Positions 22,433 to 34,559 of a stretch of 64,000 nt of DNA are shown piece by piece; position 1 is the first letter of the stretch; each line of letters begins with the position of its first letter. Source of the DNA: Bactrocera neohumeralis (lineage: Eukaryota > Arthropoda > Insecta > Diptera > Tephritidae); contig NC_065921.1 of NCBI RefSeq assembly GCF_024586455.1, forward strand, positions 43,236,574 through 43,300,573, read 5' to 3'. Below the pieces are notes generated by a model. That model was not told where the DNA came from. It was given only the letters and a program-made list of their open reading frames with translations, and did no database searches. Both the position numbers and the translations under genes were made by a program.

Positions 22433-24005
22433 TTTTCATATAAGTTTTCATTTAAGTATGCATGTGTTTTACAATTTTGCTCATTTTGCGCTTCTCAGCG
22501 ATTCCACAATGCCAATGTGTCTGCCATTGATAACTCTTGCTCTTGATTTGCAATGTTTTACACTTTTTAAAATTACACACATACATATGTACATCCCTAC
22601 ATACGTTAATTATCGCCACAGACAACCAATGTGGGTATTGAGAAAATGTTTCAAAGAGGAGAAATTTGTTAAATCATACATCGAGTAGCGAGCTTGTGAG
22701 TGAAATTTCAGTTTTTCAGCGTGTAATTAATGTAATCGTGCGTGTGTGTGTATAAACTTTAATATTTTATACGCTGTTGCTTATTTTTACAGCATATTCA
22801 TACACACTTATACATATGTATTTGAAATCCAAACATACCTATGTATGTGTTATATATAAGTAGTAGATATGTCTGTTTTAACTGATTTATGCCTTATGTG
22901 GCATTATGCCAACAATAACAGCAACAACTACTAGCCCTACCAAAGAAGTGTAGACGACGGCGCCGACGGCGACCTTCGCACGAGCTTAAGTTTAGAGAAC
23001 AGAAGAGAAAACCAAAAGTGTATAAAATCAAATAAAACAAGACAGGAAATTGCTTGGCACAAGCAAAATGTGAAATACAATATGCGAGTACAAACGGTGC
23101 ACACACACATACGTATGTATGTACATAAGTAGACAGCGTGTGTACGTTGTAAGCGCTCATTTTCAATTTGTGGGAGCGGTTGGTGGTGTGAGCTTTGTGT
23201 TGTATTGTTTAAATTAGCCAATCCATCTATACAACCAATTTAATTTAATTAAATGCATGATTGGGGTTTTTTTCTTTTCCAATAGCAAAACAAATTAAGA
23301 AAAATAACTTCATGGACAATAAAATAGTTTGCAATGGAATACTAACATATTATATTCGAAAATTTTAAAATAACAAAAAAAAACACAAAAATAAATAAAT
23401 AAATAAAAATCAATTTGATGAAAGGAAATCGAAGTAAATGAATGTAATGATTAGAAGGTTTTTGTAAATATTGAAGTTTTTACGTTTGGAATTTGTAATT
23501 GTAAGCGGTTTTTGTTATTTTTGTTGTTAGTATTGTTTGTATGTATTGAATATCACGAAAATACCATAAATATGTGTTTATGTGCATATTATTCACCGAA
23601 GTAATAGCTGGATCAGCGAATTCCGCTCCTCCCTCAGCCATCGCCCATAGAAATCAGCCATCTTTGTTTGTTTTCATTTGAACAATGTTGCCATTGCTCA
23701 ATACCCATATACTTATAGTTTTGTACACATCTAAGTTTTCAATTAAAATTTTTCATAATATAAAATATCAAAACTGCAAACAAACTAGTAAAAATAGTTT
23801 ATATATTTATAAATAATAGCATTCGACTCTGATTTTGAGTTAGTTTAAGAAAATTTCAAACATATTGAAGACAATTTTTATAATTACTACAGTATATCGA
23901 GACTGACAACCCTGTGTTATGAGAGAACGGCTGATTATTTACATTGCGCTCTCATAAGATAGGTCGTATCAGCTGATTCGGGCTGCGGTTTTGTGGAATT
24001 CGCTG
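22433..24005. other. Non-coding stretch
   Basis: Contains (GT)n near 22740-22752, an ACAT microsatellite near 22805-22850 and a short GC-rich CGACGGCGCCGACGGCGAC tract near 22955. The frames across it are low complexity. Confidence 0.4.
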
Positions 24006-24225
24006 ATTGCGCTCTAAGGCGTGGTTTTCTAACCGTCGACGAAATTCATCGGTAGTGTTGGATCCACGGGTACACACCAAAACCTAAGGAACAATCGAAA
24101 AATTGGACGTTACCTAATTAACATGCTCTTATCGGCGAGATAGATGCCGATCATCGCTTTCTGATATTCACAAGACGTGATCTAAATCGAATAACTGGAG
24201 AAGGAAAAACGGTTCTGTGCCGAAT

Positions 24226-24360
24226 AAAAAGTTTTTCTTTTCTTAAGGAGCCGATTCGACGACGAATGGAAGAAAAAATGCTCACATTTGGCGATGAAAA
24301 AAGTTTTTACTTTTTTAAAGGGTCGAGACGACGAATAGAAAAAAATGGTCACATTTTACG
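24226..24360. repeat. Two-unit tandem duplication, unit about 65-70 bp
   Basis: Unit 1 (24226-24296) and unit 2 (24297-24360) share AAAAAGTTTTT, a CGACGACGAATGGA-like phrase and a TGxTCACATTT phrase. They are diverged but collinear. Confidence 0.6.
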
Positions 24361-24409
24361 TTTATGTTAACGTTAATGTTTTAACTAAAACACGTATTTT
24401 TTCACTTTA

Positions 24410-24640
24410 GATGATCCTGTAAGGAGTTATCTTGCCAACGGGGGCGGATCTTTTTTCACCGGTCACCGGAAATGGCGTCGCAATAACCGAGTTTAAAATA
24501 TTTTTTCCCAAAAATTTCAGAATTTTTTTGTTAATAGTGTTTGTAACAATAAAAAATTATAATAAAATATTAAATTTTTTATATGAAAAAAAGTGGTTTA
24601 AAAAAAGACTTTTTTTGCCCGAGCAAACTCATGTAAAGCC
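24410..24640 (+). repeat. Dispersed repeat B, copy 1
   Basis: The block CAACGGGGGCGGATCTTTTT through CCGGAAATGGCGTCGC to GAGTTTAAAATATTTTTTCC and TTTGTTAATAGTGT closely matches 38165-38290. In both copies the forward frame reads GNGV followed by EFKIFFPK. Homology continues weakly through an A-rich stretch to a GAGxAAACT phrase. The element is unidentified. Confidence 0.6.
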
Positions 24641-24644
24641 TTAA

Positions 24645-24932
24645 TTGTCAGGACCGACGATATCGGACAACTATAGCATGTAGCTGTCATGCAAAAAACA
24701 AATCGAACTAAAGTCGTTGTATGGAAAACTTTTTTCTTTAAGAAGGTATGTATATTTACGAAATTTTGCATAGATTATTATCTCAAACACTGCTACAATT
24801 TTCGAAAAAATGGTTCAGATCGGACTACTATAGCATATAGCTGTCATACAAACTAACCGAACAAAATCAAGATAATGATCTTTGTATAGCCTTTAATGCT
24901 ATAAAAAATGAACCTGTGAAGGGTATTACAAA
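24645..24932 (+). repeat. Dispersed repeat A, copy
   Basis: Contains ACGATATCGGACAACTATAG, TGTATGGAAAACTTTTTT, CAGATCGGACTACTATAGCA, AGCTGTCATACAAACTAACC and the 3' end GTGAAGGGTATTAC. It follows repeat B directly. Confidence 0.65.
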
Positions 24933-27050
24933 AAAACTCCAGAAATACTGAACGCCCTAATACTTAGATGTAACATACCCATGTACATACAATTACTTGT
25001 ACATAACAGAGCATAAGAATTTTTATGCTGCGCCATCATGCTTTCAACTATAGCAATATAGAAACTATGGGCACGTGAAAGAATAAAAAATAAACACTTA
25101 CATATAAATACATACATACATACACCAATATGTACATACTTGTTTGTATTATTTATATACATATATATGTACATATAATTATATGTATATTATTGTACGC
25201 CAACGCGTGCGCAAAGTAGTGAGGAAATTGCCAAGTTTCTATGAAAGCTGTTGTGCGCTTATGACATTACGTCATTTTATTGGCAGCAGCATGCAAAAGC
25301 CCACACTGCGCATCCCCAAAACCACAATAGAACTACAAACATTTACACACACATATGCATTATTGAAAGTATTAAAATATGTCGCCATATAAATGCTGCA
25401 AACAGCCCACTGCTAGAAAAAGGGGAGACGTACTATACATACCTACATATAGTTTATAAACATATGTATGTATGTTTGTACACAAATTTATCACGCCCTC
25501 ATAACGTGTCCCGCCCCAACTACGTAATGCGATGAGGAATTCAAACATTTTATTTGCGCTTTAAATTCAGTTTGGTTGTTTTTGTTGCTCGTATGACGAA
25601 ATATCAGAAGTAAATCAGCTGCTAGCCACACACACACACATGCTATTCATATATAAAAATACATATGTTTATGCAAATATGAATGTACACAAAACGAAAA
25701 ATGTCGAAAAACTTGCTATCATACATACATATATATATATAGATATGTATTTTTGTTTTGTTTATATGTTTCTTTTTTCACGACAAATGTAAAAGAAATC
25801 AATTACAAGTTTTAGGCGCATATTTAAAAACACACACACATAACAGACATATACATATTTACATAGCATATGTGTGTATGATTTATGTTGTTTGTATTTA
25901 GGTCGCACTTACCCGTTAGTTGTTGTTGTGTATGAATAACGCCATGTTGTATTGAAATTTGTTCATAAATAATAAATTAAAGCGGCGAATGGAAAAAATT
26001 ACGAAATTTATTAATTTTGATTAGCGCACAGTGGAAAGAATTGTTTGCTGCTGTCGTAAATTAACTACAATTTCGTAAGATAACGTGAAGTTAACATTTA
26101 GTAGCATACATAGATACATATAGACATGTATGTACATATTTGTGTTAATGCATATATACAGTGCTAATTAAATAAAAATCAATTTTAAAGCTTTGGCGCA
26201 AAAATTACAGATGATTTCATGTCATATACATATGAAAAATAATTATACGTAACAATAAATACATAAAAATAATAATACAAAAAATCATCTGAAAAACAAC
26301 TTTTATTGAATGACGTTTGTTTGTGTCTTTATGACATTTGTTTATATGGTAAGACAAAAATAATTATTACATATTGAATTCTTCAATTCTTCAGCTTCTT
26401 CATAATAAGTGTAAGTATATACTAAACTTATTTATTTATCAGTTTCTTGAGAATAATTAGACGAAATATTTTTTCAATAATTCTAAACAAAAGCTCAGTA
26501 ACTAATTTCACAAGTAGTTAGTAAAGCAATCAAGTTTAATTGGAATATCCATGCCAGCTGATATGGCATATGTAGATTATACAGTATTGTGCAAAATATA
26601 CGCATTAAACAAAATTAGCACAATTGCAAGTCAGAACAATTAAAAATTTTTTTTAAAGGAAGAAAATAATTAAACAAAAAAATTTCATTTAGAAAATAAA
26701 TACTATGTGTACAATACAGTTTTTATGAAATATATATGCTATATTAATACAAAAAATATATAAAAATAGTTCATTAAATTAAAAATCCATGTCAAATTAA
26801 TAAGAAAATATATCGTCAAATGTTAACACAGTTTTCCATATAAAACATTCCGATGTATGTATGATTGCACAAATATAAAAAAGTCCGATATACATATGTA
26901 TCCGACAAATGAGCATATATTAGAAAAACGTTTGCAAATATATTCAAAACAATATAAAAATTAAAAACTAATAAAAATATATATACAAAGGCACGTACAA
27001 GACGGACATGGCTAAATATATATTAAGCTCTGATATATATATATATATAT
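24933..27050. other. Non-coding stretch with ACAT/ATGT microsatellites
   Basis: Microsatellites lie at about 25108-25190, 25440-25475, 25722-25745 and 26105-26140. (CA)n is near 25627-25640, and an (AT)n tract at 27034-27050 touches the next transposon. From 26150 onward the sequence is very AT-rich. No exon or terminal repeat is recognisable. Confidence 0.45.
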
Positions 27051-27053
27051 GTA

Positions 27054-28696
27054 CAGTGTGCGACAAAACTAAAGCACGGAATCTACCTTGTCGGTATTTA
27101 ACTTGATAAAATCATAAATTAGGCATTACGTGATGTTTTATTGATTTGTATTATTAGTTCATGTATTCTTCTTTTAAAATTAGTAAAAATTAAACAAATT
27201 AACTTATTAAAAAAATATATAAAATACCATATATGAAAAACTCCAAAAATTTGGTGCGACAAAACAAAAGCACGAAATGGTTTTATGATTGAAAAATTTA
27301 TGTCTTTCAATATTTGGTTGCGTATCCCTTATTTTTCAATACAGTTGCACATCGGCTAGGCATGGACTCAATTAATTTATTTGATGTGTCCCAGGAAATG
27401 CTTTTCCATGCTACCTTCACTTGAATGTATAAAACGGCCTTATTTTTACAATTCTCAAGTCTGATTTTTCGATCTACAATTTACCATTGGTTCTCTATGG
27501 GATTGAAATCAGGTGATTGTGCGAGTCGCTTCAAAACCTCATTCCTGTTATCAACAAACCACTGTTTTACACAAATAGCAGTGTGTTTCTGGTCGTTGTC
27601 ATGTTGATAACTCCATTTTAAAGCCATTTCTTCTGCAACATGTGGCAGCATTAATATTCTGAGAAATATTTTTATGCTTATATTTGTCCATTATACTGTT
27701 TATATGATGAATTTATCCTATTGCATTCCCTGGAAAACAACCCCACACTAGTACATTGTCTCCACCATGTTTCACCGCGCTTGTTTTATAACGTTGATTT
27801 AGGCGTTGTCCCTTCGGTCTGCCTACCAGCTTCAGCCCATCTCAATCTCTGATATTAAACTTCGATTCGCCAGAAAAAAGTACAGTTTGCCATTTGGTAA
27901 TCGCTCAATTTATGTGCATCCTCACAAATTCCAATCACGCCAGTCTGTTCTTTAAATAAATAATACGGCTTTTTTGCAATAACTACAGGTAGCATGAAAA
28001 TTCCCCATCGACAGCTCGACGTTGTATGGTTAACCGTAATTGTCTTACAATAGATATTGCCGATATAAAAGGGTAATTTTTTATTGCCCGAATGACTCCC
28101 TTATCCTCTCGTTCGGTTGCTCTCCACGGCCGTCTACCTCTATGCGCTGTAACCAAAGAGCTTGATTTGCCAAATCAGCTAAATGTTCGGGAAACATTAG
28201 GATGATTTATTCCAAACTTTTTTACAATAGTCATAACCGATTCTCTTTTCTTAAAATCCTTAACAAATTTTTTTCTAAAATGAACAGAATACTTATTTCG
28301 AGCCATTGAAATATCTTTCTCTTTAACATACAACCAACCGTACTGAATGACGAACTGCAACTGAATATGCATTAATATTTTTCTAATTAGGTAATAACTA
28401 CACATATCCAACATTTTTGATCATTAAAACCGTTTGACAAACAATTAATGTGCAATTAATGTAAATTCTTAGTTATGTGCTTTTGTTTTGTCGCACCAGA
28501 TTTTTGGAGTTCTTCATATATTTAATTTTATATAATATTTTAGTAAGTTAATTTGTTTAATTTTTACTAATTTTAAAAGAAGAATACATGAACTAATAAT
28601 ACAAATCAATAAAACATCACGTAATGCCTACTTTATGATTTTATTCGGTTAAATACCGACAAGGCAGATTCCGTGCTTTAGTTTTGTCGCACACTG
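27054..28696 (-). mobile_element. Tc1-like transposon with about 225-bp IR/DR termini
   Basis: The ends are CAGTGTGCGACAAAACTAAA and its reverse complement, flanked by TA on both sides (27052-27053, 28697-28698). The inverted repeats extend about 225 bp (27054-27280 against 28475-28696) with few differences. Each has an inner direct copy of the terminus, GGTGCGACAAAACAAAAGCA (27253) and its complement near 28480, about 200 bp inside the outer end. Length 1643 bp. This is the IR/DR architecture of Minos-like Tc1 elements. The transposase is broken, so it could move only with help from a related element. Confidence 0.93.
27300..28303 (-). pseudogene. Tc1-like transposase, many stops and frameshifts
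   Basis: The start MARNKYSVHFRKKFVKDFKK is at 28303, leading into a helix-turn-helix ending VKKFGINHPNVSRTFS. Downstream, in changing frames, are GRRGEQPNERI (GRPR-like linker, about 28120), a first catalytic block read as SGESKFN (the usual aspartate appears as glycine, about 27860), WGCFPGN-type sequence, QHDNDQKHTA with the second aspartate (about 27590) and AQSPDFNPIENQW with the glutamate (about 27505). The end reads SMPSRCATVLKNKGYATKY. The domain order is complete for DD34E, but there are at least half a dozen frame breaks. Confidence 0.85.
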
Positions 28697-28739
28697 TATG
28701 TATGTATATGTATGTATGTACATCTGTATATAAATAAAA

Positions 28740-29110
28740 AGTAGACCATTATTGAAGTAAAAAAAAATAAGGGAAAATAATTAAACAAAAAATGTAAATA
28801 TAAATCCATAAAAAAATTAAGAAATTAAAAAAATGATTAAAACAAAAAATTAACAAAAAAAACAATAAAAAATTATGAAAATCAAATAAACAAAATACAA
28901 AATAAAAAAATTTAATTTTTAAAAAGCAAAAATTAAAAAAAAAATATAAAAATTAAAAAAAAATACAAAAAATATGTACATTAATTTTTTGAAATACATA
29001 TATTAAAACAAAACGTAAGTAAAATCAAAAAAAAATTACAATTTACAAAATAATAAATATTAAAGAGCTGAAACCAAAAATTAAAAAAAAAAACACAAAA
29101 AATAAATAAA
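28740..29110. repeat. Strongly A-biased low-complexity tract
   Basis: The plus strand is mostly A with scattered T and very little G or C, in an irregular AAAAATTAA pattern over about 370 bp. It is not a clean poly-A tail and has no target duplication. Its minus-strand frame is an artefact of composition. Confidence 0.6.
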
Positions 29111-29149
29111 TATCTACAAAAAATGTAGACTATACGATATAGTGGTGGG

Positions 29150-29430
29150 GTATATTGATCCATGCAAAATTTCGTAAAGATAACCCGTCAAATTAAACAT
29201 GTTTCCTAGCAAAGACTTGATTCCGATCGTTCAATTTGTATGGCAAGTATCTGCTATAGAGGTCCGATAACAGCGGTACCGAAAAATGAGGAGCTTCTTA
29301 GGGAGAAACGGACGTTTGCAAAATCTCAGATCGATATCTCAGAAACTGAGGGACCAGAACGGGTATATACTAACAGACGGATAGACGAATCATAAATCAA
29401 ATCATCTCCTCATGCTGATTATTTATGTAT
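29150..29430 (-). repeat. Dispersed repeat A, copy (reverse orientation)
   Basis: On the plus strand it shows TTGATCCATGCAAAATTTCG, GATTCCGATCGTTCAATTTG, GAGGTCCGATAACAGCGGTA and GATATCTCAGAAACTGAGGG, the complements of the phrases in the 22.0-kb copy, ending in CTCATGCTGATTATTTATG. It corresponds to the same section as the first copy in the window (440-640). Confidence 0.65.
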
Positions 29431-31656
29431 GTACATATGTATATTTTATAGGATCTCCTACGTTGTCTTCTGGCTGTTAAATAAAAAATGGCCATAACAT
29501 AATAACACGAAATTTTTTTATGCTAAAAACAAAATTAAATAAATACATACATACATATGTAAGTATGTACGTATGTGTGTACCTTTGAATATATACATAC
29601 ATATGTATGTATGTACATATGCCAATAAAAATATCGCAAGCAAGCATTTTATAAACAAACTCAAACCTACAGTCTTGATAACAACACACTTCGCAGTCAT
29701 AACATTCGGCTGTGCACCTACATACATATAGTACATACAGATATATAACACATTTATATAGATTCGTATGTATGTACAAATAAGGCGCTGCTGCGGAGTA
29801 TTTCTCCCTACAACTGTGTCAGCTACAATAGCACTGCGCAAAAGAAGGCATGGCCAAAGGGTACTAAGCAAAGGTACAAAAACAAAGCCAAACAAATAGA
29901 AAGAGATCAGAGCTAACAAAACAGAGAGCCGAGAAGAAAGGCCAAACTTAAAAGGAAGGTAGGAAAGCAGAAAAAGCAAACAAACAGCAAAATAAAAAAG
30001 CGAAAACCAGATTCATAAACAAAATAAACGCAAACACAAATGCAAACAAAGGTCTGAATCTGAAATCTGAAAGGCAAAATGCAAACGGAAAGACAAAGAA
30101 AAAGCAAACCAAAAAGAATACGAAAGAAATGAACAACGCAAAAAAAGAAAACGCTGCGAGGGTACGCAAATGCAAAACGAGTATTTCAAGTCAAGAGCCC
30201 CCACAAATATACCAGACATACATACATATGTATGTATGTACAAGTGCGCTTGTACTTTTGTATGAATACAAGGTATACACACATATGTATGTATATACAC
30301 TTTTCTGCTTATACATACATATGTATATGTATATGTATTTGCTATGCCTGCCCCTCAATCATGAACGGCAGACAATAAATGTGTGTCAATTATTTCGAAT
30401 TTTCCACATCACACCGCCTCATAGCAAGAGCTAGGGCAGAGTCTAGCAGAAAACAGGCTCACTGATAGCGTACATTTATTTGATACAGACATACATACAC
30501 ATGTACATACATACACATATGCATTAATAGGCAAAAAGTTTAGGTCGCTTTGAAACACAAGCGAAATCCTTGCTGGCCAGCGCGAATAATGTTGAGCAGG
30601 CTGTTGATAAGAGAGCGAAAACGCTGGTGTGATGGGGCTTTAAGGAGTGCGCATTGACATTGAAGTGCTGAACACATTCAGCGCGACAGACTGCAAACGA
30701 CATCTGGCAAATATTAAAATACACACGTTCTTATGGACACAGGTTTTTTGACAGCTGCACGACTACACGACTGCAGGCCGACAGTTGTCGCTCTCGCTAA
30801 CTTCAATATCCTCCTATATTTGCCAACGACAGTAGGACGACAGTAGAGTTGACAGTAGAGAGATGAGGTAGAGTGGTGATGCCACTAATATGTAAAATGT
30901 AAAATTATTCAAAGCTCAAATAAACCTGACGTTATTTTACAAATAAAGCATAAAATAGCTCATTATATCATTTGTAATAACAATTGATAATTTAAAATTA
31001 TTTATTTTTTTAAATTATCCTTATTTTTTGCATAAAAAATTTCCTTTTGAAACAAAATACTAAAATTTCATTGAAAAGAAAGGTATTAGTATGGCCACAA
31101 TGAAATTGTGTAAATTGGACAGCTGTGTTGTCTTGTATACATGCCGGCCATTGTTATGTCGCTTACAAATGTTCTTGTAGAAGGATTCACGACTCCATTT
31201 TCAGTTCACTGTCGTGCTGCCATGTCGTGTCGCGCTCATTGTGTTCAGCACTTGAGCGAGCGAATACAAAGAAAAATATGTGTATACAAATGTATGTAAG
31301 TATATAGTATCAAAAGTCTACACGATTATTTTGCCGTGGGCCTAGATGCTGAACTGGGGACAAAAATTCGAAAATAAATTTTGTTTTGTTATAAAACACT
31401 AAGAATTAGACTTTAAAACTACAAAGCAAGCACATGTGCACATATGCTCAGAATCCGTGATGAGGTTTTCACAAACTGCTGATAATGAACTCTGAATACT
31501 GCCAAGCCGTATAAACGCTGTCAATGCGCACTGGCTATTTTTAGGCGGTGTAGAGGCAGAAGAAATAATTGCAAGCAAATGGAATAAAATTTAATGTGTA
31601 ATTTTGCCTGTTTCTTTTGCTGGTTGCATTTAGCACGGGTCAGCATAGAGCCTTAT
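29431..31656. other. Non-coding stretch: microsatellites and a pyrimidine-poor tract
   Basis: ACAT/ATGT blocks lie at 29543-29622, 30213-30345 and 30483-30530. From about 29860 to 30180 the plus strand is rich in A, C and G with very few T, giving several overlapping leucine/phenylalanine-rich frames on the minus strand that I regard as compositional artefacts. The section 30730-31300 holds no recognisable element. Confidence 0.5.
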
Positions 31657-32311
31657 CACACGAGGCAACTTTTGTTGCGGCAACTCTTGGTTTATAGGCG
31701 AGGGGGCGACGAGGAGAGGGGAATCGCGCCGAGTTTCCAGTGTTCAGCAACTCGCTTTGTGTTCTTATTCGTAGCAGTTCGCTGCGACGTTTTTCGGCAT
31801 TCGTGTTCTTTCTTTCGTAGTACATAGTTGCATTTGCGTATATTTTTTTGAAATTAATATTTTGAATATATTTAAAAAATTTAATTTCATCTTTTGGTAA
31901 GTAATTTGCAAATATGTATACAAATATTCATAATATAATATAAATATTTTAGAAAATGGAGTATGAGGAAAAAATCGAATTAATTAAAGATATTGTGAAA
32001 TGTATGGAGGAAGCCATACTTATTGATTCAGACGATAGTAAAAAGGGTGATATATCTTTGTTTTAATAAATAAAATGTATTTCTTAATTGACAGAGCTGA
32101 TTAATATATGTGATAGAGTGGCCCAAATACCTATAAGGAAAAAGAAGAGACAATGGGTTAAAGTAAAGAGTAGACAATGGGTTAAAGTAAAGTGAAAGAG
32201 AATGAGAAAAAAACTCGAGCAGAGTTGCGCAACACAAGTTGCTCGTGTGAAGGTAATGGGCGACAGCAAAAGAGAATCGCCCGAGAATTAGCAACTAAAG
32301 TTGCCTCATGT
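31657..32311 (+). mobile_element. TIR element, PIF/Harbinger-like remnant
   Basis: The left end CACACGAGGCAACTTTTGTT recurs inverted at 32228-32249 (GCAACACAAGTTGCTCGTGTG read on the plus strand) and again, less exactly, at 32292-32311 (CAACTAAAGTTGCCTCATG). The right side therefore has two nested end-like sequences. Flanks TTA (left) and TAA (right, 32311) would suit the 3-bp TTA/TAA duplication of PIF/Harbinger elements, but this is not exact. The interior carries a short gene start with intron-like signals. Confidence 0.5.
31956..32199 (+). pseudogene. N-terminal transposase-like fragment with a short intron
   Basis: An ATG at 31956 follows a TATTTTAG acceptor. A GGTAAGT donor at 31896 would give a 56-bp 5'UTR intron. 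The first coding exon reads MEYEEKIELIKDIVKCMEEA and an acidic DSDDSKK, then a GGTGAT donor near 32045 and a TTGACAG acceptor at 32094. Joining them keeps frame and gives ELINICDRVAQ then RKKKRQWVKVKSRQWVKVK and a stop. A basic RRxRxWV motif near the N-terminus is common in PIF/Harbinger transposases. The 23-bp AGACAATGGGTTAAAGTAAA unit is duplicated. The DDE domain is absent, so at best this is a truncated protein. Confidence 0.4.
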
Positions 32312-32319
32312 AATCGCAA

Positions 32320-33034
32320 ACATACTGATATTTATCTCTATACCCCATGCTACACATGACAAAAACACACATGCAGATGTATGTAGTATGTATGTATGTG
32401 TGATGGCATTACTTTTATCAGCACTGCGAACCACCAAAGATAAAAAAGAAAGTACGGAACGCTTAGAAAATTTAGAGTGCAAAAAGGGCCACGCAAAAGT
32501 CTCTCCGAAAATGTTAAAATTCATGAAATTTATAAATATGGCGTCCGATATTATTTTTGAAAAACTAAAATAAATCGCTATGACCTTGACATAAACGAGG
32601 TGAGAATTAAAATTTTGTATAGAGAAAATGAAACTTCTGGTACACAAATTTTCATCATTTCATATAAAGTTTGTTGAACGAAAAATCACAAAAAAGTGGC
32701 AGATTATTACAGAGTCATCTCTCTGCCGCTCTTTTACTCCTATATATGTATAAGAGATTTTGACAGTTTCGCAGCTTAACTGATTTTGGCGTATGTATGA
32801 CATATCATGGCGTGTTAAAATGCATAACTTCTTGTCTTCATGTACAGTAGAAGTGGAGTTTAGAATTACTTGAATGTTTGTTATTGACCTTCGAAATCTA
32901 TCAATCTAACCTATCTTAAATGGAACACAAACTGCAAAAGTCAAACAACAATTTTTGATTAACAAAAACCGTCAAAAAATATCGACAAGCTTGATTTCTT
33001 GAGTGACAGCTACAAAACAGCTGATATGATGAAA
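32320..33034. other. Non-coding stretch
   Basis: The frames at 32301-32573 and its antisense have no family resemblance. There is one TATGTATGTATGTG microsatellite near 32388. No element is recognised. Confidence 0.35.
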
Positions 33035-33036
33035 TA

Positions 33037-33392
33037 CAGTAGAGGCCCGCTAATCCGGATCAATTAAAACCGGCCCCTATCCGGAATATAAGAAAATCCG
33101 GACTACCAAAGACATATTAGAACTATGTATTATGAAAAAATATTTGTAAATTTCTGTTTGTTTGTTATAACAAATAATACACATGTTCCAAAAAAACAAA
33201 AAAAAACTTAAACCAATAAAGCATAAAAGCGAATGTAGTGAATAATAAACATGTGATTCGGATTAGAGAATACGGATAGAGAATGTCGGTCCGGATTACA
33301 AGAGACATAATAGAAATTTTGAGTTTTTTAACCCTGTCCGGATTACAGTGGAATCCGGATTAGGCCATGTCCGGATTAGCGGACCTCTACTG
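33037..33392. mobile_element. Short pogo/Tigger-like MITE
   Basis: The ends are CAGTAGAGGCCCGCTAATCC and, inverted, CAGTAGAGGTCCGCTAATCC, flanked by TA (33035-33036, 33393-33394). Length 356 bp. The AATCCGGA core recurs several times inside each end. CAGTAG-type ends with TAATCCGG and a TA duplication are typical of pogo/Tigger-derived MITEs in animals. No coding sequence is seen. Confidence 0.85.
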
Positions 33393-33394
33393 TA

Positions 33395-33927
33395 CACTGA
33401 AAATCGATGGAGAAGATGAAGAAAGTTTAACAGATCGTTTCATTTACATAGTATAACGTTGTTTGTCATAATTTTCGAACATAATTTTTAAAACTCAAAA
33501 TCTCTTTTGAGTAAAACAATGCCAAACTACTTTCAGTAAAAAAAAATGCTCAAAACAGCTGATATGGGGAAATACACAGGTAACAGATGACAGGCACGAC
33601 GTTTCATATCATTGTATCATTATACACATTATAACTAAACCACTGTAGTCTTTGCTGAGTGAGTGACATAAAAACATAAGTTAAATTATATACAAAATTA
33701 CAAAAACAACAAGTCAAATATCTGACAAGCTCGATTAAATCGCTCAAAAGTAGAAAAAATCACTTAAGATAATTAATATAATATTTTGTTTTTAACTTTT
33801 AATATCTTATTTCAGTTAACTAGTTGTTGTACTAAAAATTTTGCAAACTCACACAATTAATGGATAATCTTTTTAAATTTTTTTTTCATGTTTTGTTCCC
33901 TTATACCCTTAGAATTAATGTAGAAAC
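33395..33927. other. Non-coding spacer
   Basis: AT-rich sequence between the pogo-like MITE and the TTAA element. The phrase AACAGCTGATATG occurs both just left of the MITE (33016) and at 33555, hinting at a local duplication. Confidence 0.3.
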
Positions 33928-34547
33928 CCACTTTACCATTGGAAGGTTTCGAAAAAGGCCCAAAAATAATAATACCGCTCGACGTTCGGAGCGCTCGGAG
34001 TGCACACTTCAAACTTTAAACGCGTTTTTCTCAAAACACACTTTTTTAAACTGGCGGACATGATTCCGGTCGAACTACTCAACCGATTTGCTTAATTTTT
34101 TTAAATGTTCACAAAACGCCTGGCTATCGTCCCTATATTTTTTATAATTTATTGACAATATTATAACAAAATTTATGTAAAAAAAACATGGGGAAAAATA
34201 AAAAAAAACGTTAATTTCAACTCAATAATATCAACATTTTTTCATGATTCTAGTAGGGACGATAACCATTCACGTACCTTTTAAGAATAAATTGGGTTTT
34301 CGTGTTTCAGATAATCCAAACATGAGAAATCGTGTTCCCCAGTGAAAAAACGCATCTCATTCACCTAGCCATTTCTCCGACAGATGTCATAAAAAAATCC
34401 GAAAAAAATTTTTTATACACTCCACGATATACATACATACATATGTATGTATGTACCTAATGATATGTGAAAAAAGTTCTATTTTAGAATACAAATTTCT
34501 ATGAAGAAAATATCAAAAAAAACAGGCCAGATTACCCTACTGACCCC
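33928..34547. mobile_element. Non-autonomous TTAA element, copy 2 (left end lost)
   Basis: Collinear with 20299-20897 from CACTTTACCATTGGAAG to the right end GATTACCCTACTGACCCC, here followed by a full TTAA (34548-34551). The outer left 30-40 bp are missing. An ACATACATATGTATGTATGT microsatellite and further sequence (34428-34490) interrupt the homology near the right end. Confidence 0.75.
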
Positions 34548-34559
34548 TTAAGATTTTAT

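Noticed and set aside
22940..22980. Short GC-rich CGACGGCGCCGACGGCGAC tract as a CpG island
   Set aside because: Only about 40 bp long, and CpG islands are not a feature of fly promoters.
29518..30175. Long overlapping minus-strand frames rich in Leu, Phe and Cys, resembling membrane proteins
   Set aside because: They are produced by a T-poor plus-strand tract and ATGT microsatellites; no conserved motif, and several overlapping frames are open at once.
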